DNA of 64,000 nt from Actinomadura graeca. GTDB lineage: Bacteria; Actinomycetota; Actinomycetes; Streptosporangiales; Streptosporangiaceae. The notes beneath the pieces are model-generated. The model had not been told where the DNA came from. It ran no database searches and was given only the letters and a program-made list of their open reading frames with translations. The position numbers and the translations under genes are program-made. The stretch lies in assembly GCF_019175365.1 (NCBI RefSeq), contig NZ_CP059572.1:1426001-1490000 (forward strand), given 5' to 3'. Below, piece by piece: positions 52,341 through 60,003 of this stretch (within the stretch, counting starts at the first letter, position 1; each line of letters begins with the position of its first letter).

Positions 52341-54106
52341 CGGACCTAAGCTCTGTCGCTCAAGTCGTGAGCGTTGCTCCAGACCTCATTCAGGTCGAGG
52401 TGCGCTCAACTGTTGAATATCAAAACCTTGATATGCAGATGGAAATCGGAAGCTACCTTAAAATTTCCGATGAGAACGGTCTCTCTGTGGTGGCGATAGT
52501 CAGAAGCTATCGAATTAAAGATGTGCTGTCTGACCCAACCGGTCTGAGTATCGGAGAACCCAGTTTTGTCGTTGACGCTCAACCCGTGGGCCGGCTGCAA
52601 GACGGAAAGTTCGCTAGAGGAGGCAAGCAGATTGCGATACCACCCACACGCATCGAGATTGCCGGAAAGAGCGTTCTGGACGAGATTTATAGCGGTGTAC
52701 CTGATAATAAGAAGTTCAGCTTTGGTTCGCTAGCTCAGAACGAGCAGGTTCGACTGATTTTAGATGGAGACAAGTTCTTCGGCAAGCACATCGGCGTAAT
52801 AGGCTCAACTGGTGCCGGAAAATCTTGTACAGTCGCTAAGATCCTACAAGAAGGCATCAGGCCCTCTGAATCCCAGAAGACAGCAGGTATCCTGAACAAC
52901 TCCCATGTCATCATTTTCGATCTACATGGTGAGTATCGGACCGCATTCCCGAACGCCCGAATCATCGACACCGACAATCTTCACCTTCCCTACTGGTTGA
53001 TGAACTCAGAAGAACTCGAAGAGATGTTCATCGAAAGCGCGGAGCATAATTCACACAATCAAATTTCTCAGTTCCGTCAAGCTGTAATTGAGAATAAGCA
53101 GCGCCATATGGCAGCCTCCACCAAATCTCCATCTTATGACTCGCCCGTGTATTTTAGCCTGAGCGAGGTGATTAACTATCTCAATAATCTAAATTCCGAG
53201 GTCATAGGCAAGCTTGTAGATGAGAACGTACCTAAGCTTGATGACGGAACTCTCGTCAACCGAAGACCGGATTTCTATTTCGAATCACGAAGGCGCTTTG
53301 TTCCGAGCTCCACAGGGAAAAACGACAAAGCTTCGAACGGCCCGTTCTATGGCGAGTTTAATCGGTTCTTGATGCGCCTCGAAGCGAGGCTAAACGACAA
53401 GCGACTCAGCTTCCTACTGGAGCCGCGAAAGGACAACGGGCAAGAATATGCGACTTGCGATTTGGCGGAGATACTTGGCCAGTTCACTGGATACGGAGGA
53501 GCCGTCGAAAGGAACAAGAACGTCACAATCCTAGATCTCAGTGGGATACCCTTTGAAGTACTGAGCGTCGTAGTCTCACTGATAAGCAGAATTGTCTTCA
53601 CATTTGCGTTCCACTTCAAAAGAAGCCGCCTCTCGGGGGACCAGGATATGCCTTATCTCCTCGTTTATGAGGAGGCACACAACTACATTCCGCGCAGCGA
53701 TGGAGCAAAGTATAGTTCAGTGAAGAAATCTATTGAGCGCATCGCGAAGGAGGGGCGTAAGTATGGAGTGTCCCTCATGATCGTAAGTCAGCGTCCATCC
53801 GAAGTTTCCGAGACGGTTTTCTCCCAGTGTAACAACTTCGTGACAATGAGGCTTACAAATCCAGCTGATCAGAATTACGTCAAACGGCTACTTCCAGACA
53901 CAGTTAGTGCAATAACCGACACCTTGCCAACTCTCGAAAAACAAGAAGTGATAGTTATCGGGGATTCAGTTTCGATACCTTCACTCATTAGAGTAGACGA
54001 GCTTGACCAGCGGCCAGATTCTCGCGATATCAACTTCCATACCGAATGGAAGATGGATTGGCTTAATGTCGCCGTGAAAACAATAGTTGAGAAGTGGCAG
54101 ACTTAA
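52337..54106 (+). CDS. HerA-like ATPase (DUF87 family) of a defence system
   Basis: A 589-residue FtsK/HerA-type hexameric motor. The HAS-barrel-like N-terminus (VAQVVSVAPDLIQVEVRS) precedes the Walker A GSTGAGKS (residues 156-163), the sensor region VIIFDLHGEYRTAF, Walker B LLVYEEAHNYIPR (Glu445-Glu446) and the arginine-finger region GVSLMIVSQRPSEVSETVFSQC. This HAS-barrel plus DUF87 layout defines HerA. A DUF4297 or SIR2 gene followed by herA is a known anti-phage architecture. The start overlaps the nuclease stop. It converges on the Nudix gene. AT-rich composition marks recent acquisition. Confidence 0.9.
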   Translation: MTDLSSVAQVVSVAPDLIQVEVRSTVEYQNLDMQMEIGSYLKISDENGLSVVAIVRSYRIKDVLSDPTGLSIGEPSFVVDAQPVGRLQDGKFARGGKQIAIPPTRIEIAGKSVLDEIYSGVPDNKKFSFGSLAQNEQVRLILDGDKFFGKHIGVIGSTGAGKSCTVAKILQEGIRPSESQKTAGILNNSHVIIFDLHGEYRTAFPNARIIDTDNLHLPYWLMNSEELEEMFIESAEHNSHNQISQFRQAVIENKQRHMAASTKSPSYDSPVYFSLSEVINYLNNLNSEVIGKLVDENVPKLDDGTLVNRRPDFYFESRRRFVPSSTGKNDKASNGPFYGEFNRFLMRLEARLNDKRLSFLLEPRKDNGQEYATCDLAEILGQFTGYGGAVERNKNVTILDLSGIPFEVLSVVVSLISRIVFTFAFHFKRSRLSGDQDMPYLLVYEEAHNYIPRSDGAKYSSVKKSIERIAKEGRKYGVSLMIVSQRPSEVSETVFSQCNNFVTMRLTNPADQNYVKRLLPDTVSAITDTLPTLEKQEVIVIGDSVSIPSLIRVDELDQRPDSRDINFHTEWKMDWLNVAVKTIVEKWQT

Positions 54107-54128
54107 GCAGGCGAAGATTAGTTGACTA

Positions 54129-54605
54129 CTATGCCAATCTGGGGTTCTCAAGTCGCCGAAAATAGTCTTCGACTCTCAGCCTCATTGACTTGTCCATGGC
54201 AAGGCCGGAACGTGTCTTTCGCGACACCCAGCATACCTGGGCAGACTCATCGCTTGGCGCGAGGACTCCGGCAAGGCCCCTGGCAGTTAGCACAACCGAA
54301 AATTCCTGTCGCACCTCATTATTGCTGGTGTAGTGAATAACGTGTTTAGGGTCGCTGTAGATGCCTACTAGGCCGGTGATCTCTACGTCTATTCCGGTTT
54401 CCTCTTTGGTTTCGCGGATGGCGGCTTGGGTTACGGACTCGCCTAGGTCTATGGCACCGCCTGGTAGGGCCCAGTTGTCGTTGTCGGTGCGGCGGATCAT
54501 AAGGATCTCGCCCTTGTCATTCTCTACGACGACGTTGACGGCCGGGACGAGGCTGTTGGCCTTGGGGGCGTTGGGATCGTCGTAGTAGTCGATTCTGCGG
54601 CCCAT
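54129..54605 (-). CDS. Nudix hydrolase
   Basis: A 158-residue Nudix protein. The Nudix box is complete: GGAIDLGESVTQAA followed by IRETKEETGI (G-x5-E-x7-REuxEExGu). The substrate region is NDNWALPGG, typical of actinobacterial Nudix proteins near HTH genes. It starts one base after the HTH regulator stop and so shares its transcript. It hydrolyses a nucleoside diphosphate derivative. The link to the regulator's PLD-like domain suggests signalling or nucleotide clean-up, but this is not known. Confidence 0.9.
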   Translation of the reverse strand: MGRRIDYYDDPNAPKANSLVPAVNVVVENDKGEILMIRRTDNDNWALPGGAIDLGESVTQAAIRETKEETGIDVEITGLVGIYSDPKHVIHYTSNNEVRQEFSVVLTARGLAGVLAPSDESAQVCWVSRKTRSGLAMDKSMRLRVEDYFRRLENPRLA

Positions 54606-54606
54606 G

Positions 54607-55350
54607 TCAGTCTCCCGGGATGGGTGTGGCGGATTGCCAGACGCGCTCGAAGCTCTCTAGGTAGGTGTTTACCAGGTCTCCACCAGCTATGCGTCTGAGA
54701 TGCCATACGGGCGCTAGGGCGGCTGTGACGCCGTAGACGTGGGTGTTGACTAGGAGCTGGTCGTCTGCCCTGTAGATGGAGTTGTAGAGGACCGTTTGGT
54801 GGAAGCGGAACTCTACGCCGTCCAGCCTGCGGAGGCTCTTGTAGAGAACGAGGGCGTTACGGATTTTCGCTGCCATCGCGTCGTCTACGCCCTCGTCCGT
54901 GCCGCGGTCGGCTACTTGGGGGCTGTCCGGGTCACCGAGAAGGATGCGGATGCGGACGCCAGCGCTGGCCTTCTCAGTGAGGGTGCGTTGGATGCCGCTG
55001 TCTTCTGACAAGAACAGGCCGGCGTAGACGAGGATGCCGATCTCTTCCTTGGCCGTGGCAAAGAGACGTCCCCATGCGTCCCTTGGGACCGTTGAGCGGT
55101 GGGGGTAGATCGTCACTAGCTCGCTGCCGGACGCTGCGGTGACTTGCTCGTTGGTGAGGGCGTCCGGCCAAAGGAACGCTTCGTCCACGCCCAGACGTGA
55201 AGCCACTGCGTAGCGATGCCGCCGGTAGGGGGTGCGATCCTTAGTGATCCACCGCTCCACTGTCTTTTGGTCGACACCGATCGACTCGGCGAGCGTGGCG
55301 ATGGTCAGCCCCTGCTCAAGCAGAGTCGCGCGTAGGCGTTCGTTCGGCAT
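54607..55350 (-). CDS. XRE-type HTH regulator with C-terminal PLD-like domain, paralogue
   Basis: A 247-residue protein with the same build as the one at 48104: HTH (LTIATLAESIGVDQKTVERW), then AKEEIGILVYAGLFLSEDSG, RIRILLGDPDS, AMAAKIRNALVLY and NTYLESFERVW. Much of the C-terminal domain is near-identical in pattern to the other copy, so both derive from one ancestor. It is the first gene of a two-gene transcript with the Nudix gene. A palindromic GACGTC-containing site lies 18 bases before its start. Confidence 0.8.
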   Translation of the reverse strand: MPNERLRATLLEQGLTIATLAESIGVDQKTVERWITKDRTPYRRHRYAVASRLGVDEAFLWPDALTNEQVTAASGSELVTIYPHRSTVPRDAWGRLFATAKEEIGILVYAGLFLSEDSGIQRTLTEKASAGVRIRILLGDPDSPQVADRGTDEGVDDAMAAKIRNALVLYKSLRRLDGVEFRFHQTVLYNSIYRADDQLLVNTHVYGVTAALAPVWHLRRIAGGDLVNTYLESFERVWQSATPIPGD

Positions 55351-55367
55351 GCACCCGTCCGGATCCC

Positions 55368-55387
55368 GGGACGTCCTAGGACGCGGT
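55368..55387. promoter_or_regulatory. Variant operator before the second HTH gene
   Basis: GGGACGTCCT followed directly by AGGACGCGGT, with CGTCCTAGGACG as a perfect 12-bp palindrome. It is a relative of the GGGACGTCTT doublet at the other two sites, placed 18 bases from the HTH gene start. Confidence 0.55.
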
Positions 55388-55528
55388 CAACCCTACGAGG
55401 ACGTCATGAACACGTCCAGTCATGTAGTGATCTCGTCCCCCAGGTCAGGCGCACTCTCGGTCTCGTAAGTCGCCAACCGCCCGTATTGCCTCCACTGGAA
55501 ACGGGCCTTACGAGAGGAGTGATCACGA

Positions 55529-55729
55529 ATGATCCTCGTCCTGGCCTCCGTCATCGCCGTCTTCCTCGCTGGCTCCACCTGCGGAATCTTCGCCATGCTC
55601 GTCATCGGCATCCACTCCGAGGAGCGTCGGGCCGCCCGTGGCCGCGTCGCCTCGTCGCGGGTCGGCTCCGTCTCACGGCGGGTCCTCCGCACGGAGACGT
55701 GTGACGACGTCCCGATGGTGGGGCGGTGA
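55529..55729 (+). CDS. Small single-pass membrane protein
   Basis: A 66-residue protein with an N-terminal hydrophobic helix (ILVLASVIAVFLAGSTCGIF) and a basic tail. AGGAG precedes the ATG at 55529. Proteins of this size and layout are usual in the transfer region of actinomycete elements. Its stop overlaps the next GTG (GTGA). Function unknown, spread or transfer related by context. Confidence 0.65.
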   Translation: MILVLASVIAVFLAGSTCGIFAMLVIGIHSEERRAARGRVASSRVGSVSRRVLRTETCDDVPMVGR

Positions 55730-55890
55730 GCGTGCGTCTGCCTCGTGTGATCACGGCTCATTCGTGTGTGTGCGGCGCCCATGTCGAGCGCGGCAGCCAA
55801 CGGTGCCGCAAGTGCCGTTCCCGCGCCCGATGGCTGCGGCGGGGGCGCGGCTCGCGGTATGCGGGTCCCTGGTTCCAAGAGGGGCCGTGA
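55726..55890 (+). CDS. Tiny zinc-ribbon-like protein
   Basis: A 54-residue protein translated from the GTG at 55726, overlapping the stop before it. It has CVCG (residues 14-17) and CRKC (28-31), a possible four-Cys zinc site, then an Arg-rich tail that ends WFQEGP. Its stop overlaps the next GTG in the same way. The two GTGA junctions and host-like codons make it a real gene. It probably binds nucleic acid. Confidence 0.65.
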   Translation: MSVRLPRVITAHSCVCGAHVERGSQRCRKCRSRARWLRRGRGSRYAGPWFQEGP

Positions 55891-56078
55891 CCGTTTCCAT
55901 TCCGCTCGTCGCAATTCTGGGAATCGTCGTCTGGTTCGCCTGGCGCTACATGGGGCTTCGTGCCTGGCACGTGCTCTTGTGCCTGCTGTTCGGGTTCTTC
56001 CTCGCCGCGACGAGCGCGGCCCCAGAGATCCGGCGGCTTGTAGCCGTCCTCGTCCAATCGCTGAGCCGCGCTGGCTGA
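55887..56078 (+). CDS. Small two-helix membrane protein (SpdC/SpdD-like by position)
   Basis: A 63-residue protein from the GTG at 55887. Two hydrophobic helices are visible: VSIPLVAILGIVVWFAW and WHVLLCLLFGFFLAAT. The gene is linked to the previous one by a GTGA overlap. Small membrane proteins in this location in actinomycete elements are termed Spd proteins and are tied to plasmid spread. Homology cannot be shown by eye. Confidence 0.6.
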   Translation: MTVSIPLVAILGIVVWFAWRYMGLRAWHVLLCLLFGFFLAATSAAPEIRRLVAVLVQSLSRAG

Positions 56079-56094
56079 AGGGAGTGATGCCCTA

Positions 56095-56439
56095 GTGTCA
56101 GACAGTTCCGAGCAACTCAAGATCGATCTTCAGGAGGTCCGTGCCCGCAATCTCACCGCACGCGAGATCCTCTCCGCCTTGTCGGACGCAATGCCGTCCG
56201 CTGGAGATCTGTGGCTTCGCCTCAATAGCGCACTCGGCGACATCTCCGCTCTGATCTCCGAGACCACCCGACTCGTAGCGGCCCTGGCGAAGGTCCGTCG
56301 GGACCGCGCCAACCTGGTCGCTGCCGGCCGCGCCACGTTGAACGCCGCTCACGACGCCGAGCCGGACCCGTTGTATTACTTGCGGGACGAGCTGCGCGCG
56401 CAAGGACACCTTCCCCCCGGCCCTTGGGGGCGGTCTTGA
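56095..56439 (+). CDS. Small helical element protein, function unknown
   Basis: A 114-residue protein with GTG start at 56095 after AGGGAG. It is nearly all helical (LQEVRARNLTAREILSALSDA; ALISETTRLVAALAKVRRDR) with a coiled-coil look, ending PLYYLRDELRAQGHLP. It lies just before the translocase gene and its stop overlaps that start (TTGA). A helper of the translocase is a possible role. No family recognised. Confidence 0.6.
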   Translation: MSDSSEQLKIDLQEVRARNLTAREILSALSDAMPSAGDLWLRLNSALGDISALISETTRLVAALAKVRRDRANLVAAGRATLNAAHDAEPDPLYYLRDELRAQGHLPPGPWGRS

Positions 56440-58232
56440 ACCGATCGCGCAAGATCCAACGCCATGCGCGGAAGTTGCGGCGCAACGGCCTTCAGCCGGT
56501 GGTCATACTCGACAGGGACGACCGGTTGCCAGACGTGGCGGTTGTTCTCATCGTGCGCGCTCTGTGGCGCTACCGGTCCGAACTCGCACCGTTCTACTCC
56601 GGGTTCATGCTCGCGTTGGGTGGCACGGTCCTCCACATCACGCACTCCAAGTGGTGGCCGTGTCTACTCAGTGTTGCCACCGTGGCGACGTGGATTCTGG
56701 CGCTGTTCGGCAATCGGCTTGGGCTCGTGCTGCCTAGTGAGCGGCTGTACGCGGCTGTCGTCGTCATGAGTGGGGGTGGCTGGCTCGCTGCCGTCACCGC
56801 TCTCGGTATCGCCTTCTCCCCCCTTCTGTGGGCACTCGTGGGAGGTGGGGTTCTGCTCGCCATCCCGTGGTGGCTCCACCGAAGACGGCGATCCAAGGTG
56901 CGCGTCGATCGGCAAATAGCCGCATGGCCTGATATCGCAGAGTCGGTCGGTCTGCGCGGCTCGCGTGTGCAGTCCGCGGTGGTGGACGTCTGGGGATGGC
57001 GTGCCCGGTTCGCGTTGGCACGTGGTCAGACCATCCAGGACGTCACAGCGAGGGTTCCTGCGATTGAGTCGGCACTTGGGACGTTTCGAGGAGCTGTGCG
57101 TGTCTTTCCCACACGGGATGCCAAGGCCAACCGGTTCGAGCTGCGTGTGCTGGACGCCGATCCGCACGCTGAGGCGATTCCGTGGCCGGGAGCATCTGTC
57201 GCCTCCATCGTCGAACCGATCGACCTGGGGCCGTTTGAGGACGCTAGTAGCGCGCGTGTTCTGCTGCTGCGCCGGCATGCGCTCATCGGGGGCGTGGCCG
57301 GTTCGGGCAAGAGCGGCGGCATTAACGTCCTGATGGGGAACCTCAGCGCGTGTCGGGACGCGGTCATCTGGGCCATCGACCTCAAGCGCGGTATGGAACT
57401 GCGACCGTGGGCATCTTGCATCGATCGCCTCGCGACAACCCCGGATCAGGCCCGCATGATGCTTCGCGATGCCGTGGTCGTCCTTGAGGGGCGTGCACAG
57501 TGGCTCGCAGCCCAAGGGCGACGCGTGTGGGACCCTTCGCCGGACTATCCCGCACTCGTGATCATTGTGGACGAGTACGCCGAACTCGCGGACGACGCCC
57601 CCGAAGCTGCCGGCGACACTGACTCCATCGCACGGCGCGGACGAGCCGTAGCCGTGACCCTCATCGCAGCGACTCAGCGGCCCACGCAGAAGGCGATGGG
57701 AAAGGGTGCCGTCCGGTCACAAATGGACGTGCGTATCTGCTTCCGCGTCCGTGAGCGGAGAGACGTCGACCTCATCCTTGGGCAAGGGATGCTCGGCGCA
57801 GGATGGCACGCCCACACCCTCGATGCGCCCGGCAAGTTCTTGCTGTCTGCGCCGGAGCACGACACGCCCCAGCGCGGGCGCGCGTATCTCCTGACGGACG
57901 CTGCGGTGAGCGCGGCCGCCGAGCATCATGCTGCGCTGCGTCCGGGGCTGGACGTGGTCTCTCGCGAGGCGCTGGAGGAGGGACGCTCAAAGTTCGTCGA
58001 CGCAGCCGTGGCTCCGTCCCCTCGTAGGGCACTGTCGGGGGACGAGCACGCCGAGACGGCGCTAGGAGAGGCGTTGGAGGGTGCACCGATCGAGGGGACC
58101 TCGGTCGCTCATCTTTTGATGCTCACGGGGATGAGCCGACCAACCCTCTACCGGCGGCTCAACGATCTCGTGAAGTCCGGCCGAGCGGTTCAGGTGGGAC
58201 GCGGACGCTACAAGGCGTCCGATCACGCTTAG
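56436..58232 (+). CDS. FtsK/SpoIIIE-type DNA translocase (TraB/TraSA type)
   Basis: A 598-residue transfer protein. Three or so hydrophobic helices occur between about residues 50 and 145 (FMLALGGTVLHI, LLSVATVATWILALF, LLWALVGGGVLLAIPWWL). The motor has Walker A GGVAGSGKS (Lys292) and Walker B LVIIVDEYAEL; RRGRAVAVTLIAATQRP is the following helicase motif. A C-terminal winged helix (VAHLLMLTGMSRPTLYRRLNDL) resembles the DNA-recognition gamma domain. It should pump double-stranded DNA between hyphae, as in pSAM2. The TTG at 56436 with GGGGGCGG upstream overlaps the preceding stop; TTG 56424 is also possible. Confidence 0.9.
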   Translation: MNRSRKIQRHARKLRRNGLQPVVILDRDDRLPDVAVVLIVRALWRYRSELAPFYSGFMLALGGTVLHITHSKWWPCLLSVATVATWILALFGNRLGLVLPSERLYAAVVVMSGGGWLAAVTALGIAFSPLLWALVGGGVLLAIPWWLHRRRRSKVRVDRQIAAWPDIAESVGLRGSRVQSAVVDVWGWRARFALARGQTIQDVTARVPAIESALGTFRGAVRVFPTRDAKANRFELRVLDADPHAEAIPWPGASVASIVEPIDLGPFEDASSARVLLLRRHALIGGVAGSGKSGGINVLMGNLSACRDAVIWAIDLKRGMELRPWASCIDRLATTPDQARMMLRDAVVVLEGRAQWLAAQGRRVWDPSPDYPALVIIVDEYAELADDAPEAAGDTDSIARRGRAVAVTLIAATQRPTQKAMGKGAVRSQMDVRICFRVRERRDVDLILGQGMLGAGWHAHTLDAPGKFLLSAPEHDTPQRGRAYLLTDAAVSAAAEHHAALRPGLDVVSREALEEGRSKFVDAAVAPSPRRALSGDEHAETALGEALEGAPIEGTSVAHLLMLTGMSRPTLYRRLNDLVKSGRAVQVGRGRYKASDHA

Positions 58233-58395
58233 TGATCGTCTCAATGTCTCATCTCACGCGTGCGCCTGCACGTATGGGCGAGAGAGACGGCCGTGAGACG
58301 AGACCGAGACGAGCACCCAACGTAGTCAAGGAGATGATCCGCACTCACATCATCACGCCCCGGGACCGACACCGGGTGAAAGGAGGTGGTGACCT

Positions 58396-58581
58396 TTGCA
58401 GGCGTACACCGTCGAGCAAGTGGCCGAGATCCTCAGCATCGGACGGGACAAGGTCTACTTCCTGATCCGCACCGGTCAACTGCGCAGCATCAAGATCGGC
58501 AAGCTTCGCCGCATCACTGATCAGCACCTCACCGAGTTCGTCAGCTCCCTGGAAGAGCCCTGCCTCGAAGAGACGCGCTGA
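58396..58581 (+). CDS. xis: Excisionase (MerR/HTH_17-type)
   Basis: A 61-residue winged HTH protein: YTVEQVAEILSIGRDKVYFLIRTG, split at residues 4-27, and SIKIGKLRRITDQHLTEFVSSL. It is the typical Xis of actinomycete elements, bending DNA at attR/attL so that the integrase reverses. The TTG start at 58396 has the near-perfect AAAGGAGGTGGTGA before it. The 164-bp gap upstream, with repeated GAGACGAG motifs at 58312-58333, is where a replication gene would stand in a full AICE. Confidence 0.88.
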   Translation: MQAYTVEQVAEILSIGRDKVYFLIRTGQLRSIKIGKLRRITDQHLTEFVSSLEEPCLEETR

Positions 58582-58621
58582 ACCGCGCCCTGGGAGGTCC
58601 GAAATCGCCACCCACAAGACA

Positions 58622-58641
58622 GGGACGTCTTGGGACGTCTT
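58622..58641 (+). promoter_or_regulatory. Double 10-bp operator before the integrase
   Basis: GGGACGTCTT twice in direct repeat, 46 bases before the integrase TTG. Identical in sequence and orientation to the site before the HTH gene at 48835. It indicates that one regulator controls both. Confidence 0.8.
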
Positions 58642-58686
58642 GAGTTAGGGTCAGTGGTGACCTCGCAAGAGACAAGGAGGGATCCG

Positions 58687-59829
58687 TTGGCACAGATTTC
58701 GATCGGCAGCTACGACGGAACCATCTACGAGGAAGGCGATGGATACACCGGCGCGCTCGAACTCGGGACCGGCCCGAACGGCAAGCGCAAGCGGCTCAAG
58801 AGGAAGGGACGCACCAAGACGGAGGTCAAGAACAAGCTCAAGGAAGCCGTCGATGAGCTGGACAAGGGCGTCAAGACCGACCGCAACTACTACGTCCGCG
58901 ACGCAGTAGAGGACTGGCTCACCGCGTTCGCCAAGTCCGGGAAGTCAACGTCAACGTACGACGTCTACCGGTCCCTTGCGGATCACCAACTCATTCCGTT
59001 CATCGGTGCGACACGTCTCAAGAAGCTGTCCGCTGATGACGTCGAGACCTGGCTCAACGGCAGGGCCGAGCACCTCACCTCGTCCTCGCTTGGGATCGTG
59101 CACGGCGTTCTCAAGAGGTCGATCCGCCGGGCAGCGCGCCATGACCGCATCGGCAGGAACGTCGCCGAACTGGTGGACACGCCAGACGGCAAGGCTGGCC
59201 GCAAGTCGCACTCACTCAGCCTGCAACAGGCCACCGCGCTACTCGGCGAGGCAGGCAAGCCCGAACATCGAATCGGCGCGTACGTCGTCCTCGCGATCGT
59301 CTCAGGGCTCCGCACAGAGGAACTCCGTACCCTCAAGTGGAGTGACGTCGACCTCGACAAGGCGACCGTTTACGTCCTGCGAGCCGACCGGCACAGGGGC
59401 GAGACCAAGACGAAGCTCAGCCGTCGTGGTCTCGGTGTCGCCGACATGGCCGTGCACGCACTCCGCAGCCTCAAGACGAGACAGGCGGCCGAAAAGCTCA
59501 AGGCCGGGGAGGCATATGAAGACCGCAACCTCGTGTTCTGCCACGAGGACGGTCGCCCGTACGCACGCCAACACGTCCACCACCGGTTCGGCAAGCTGAT
59601 CAAAGCGGCGGGGCTCAACCCGACCGAGTGGTGTCCCCGCGAACTGAGGCACACGTTCGTGTCCATCATGAGTGACCACGACGTCCCGATAGAGAAGATC
59701 AGCGTCCTCGTGGGGCACTCCAGCACGAAGATCACCGAGACCGTCTATCGTCACCAGCTCAAGCCGGAGATCCGCGACGGCGCTGAGCACATGAACGACA
59801 TCTTCACCCGCAAGGCCACGTCCGCGTAG
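58687..59829 (+). CDS. int: Tyrosine recombinase (integrase)
   Basis: A 380-residue phage-type integrase. The arm-binding N-terminus is basic (KRKRLKRKGRTKTEVKNKLK). The SAM-like core-binding domain is LTAFAKSGKSTSTYDVYRSL. Catalytic residues are Arg209 (SGLRTEEL), Arg321 with His322 in PRELRHTF, His344 (LVGHSS) and the nucleophile Tyr354 (TVYRHQ). The H of the usual HxxR is Arg, as in many actinomycete element integrases. TTG at 58687 has AAGGAGGG upstream. It ends 86 bases before the right att repeat. Confidence 0.95.
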   Translation: MAQISIGSYDGTIYEEGDGYTGALELGTGPNGKRKRLKRKGRTKTEVKNKLKEAVDELDKGVKTDRNYYVRDAVEDWLTAFAKSGKSTSTYDVYRSLADHQLIPFIGATRLKKLSADDVETWLNGRAEHLTSSSLGIVHGVLKRSIRRAARHDRIGRNVAELVDTPDGKAGRKSHSLSLQQATALLGEAGKPEHRIGAYVVLAIVSGLRTEELRTLKWSDVDLDKATVYVLRADRHRGETKTKLSRRGLGVADMAVHALRSLKTRQAAEKLKAGEAYEDRNLVFCHEDGRPYARQHVHHRFGKLIKAAGLNPTEWCPRELRHTFVSIMSDHDVPIEKISVLVGHSSTKITETVYRHQLKPEIRDGAEHMNDIFTRKATSA

Positions 59830-59915
59830 GTGCGCGGCTCCCGAATCGGCTCCCCACGCCTTAAGACGAGAAACCTCCGCTCTCCCACCTGCGGCGCTTC
59901 AAGATCCATCCTTGC

Positions 59916-59928
59916 GCCCGTTTTAAGG
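59916..59928 (+). repeat. Right att-type direct repeat
   Basis: GCCCGTTTTAAGG, the same 13 bases as at 47003-47015, located just after the integrase gene. The strand of the repeat is the same at both ends, as site-specific integration requires. Confidence 0.65.
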
Positions 59929-60003
59929 AAGCGTTGAGTCTGCGATTCGCTGGTCCGGGGGTGGGGGCGATGAGTTCCGGGTGGTTCGGTGGTCTGCCTG
60001 TCC

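Larger units (their letters stand above)
47003..59928. mobile_element. AICE-like integrative element with defence cargo
   Basis: A 12.9-kb segment bounded by the 13-bp direct repeat GCCCGTTTTAAGG. It has the gene set of an actinomycete integrative element: DUF2637 membrane gene, tandem-HTH GntR regulator, small coupled genes, FtsK/TraB-like translocase, excisionase and tyrosine integrase at the right end. Several genes use rare TTG starts. No replication initiator gene is seen. A nuclease-HerA cassette of clearly lower GC (28 of 60 bases in the line starting 52441) is embedded. It may be a mobilisable or partly decayed AICE. Confidence 0.8.
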
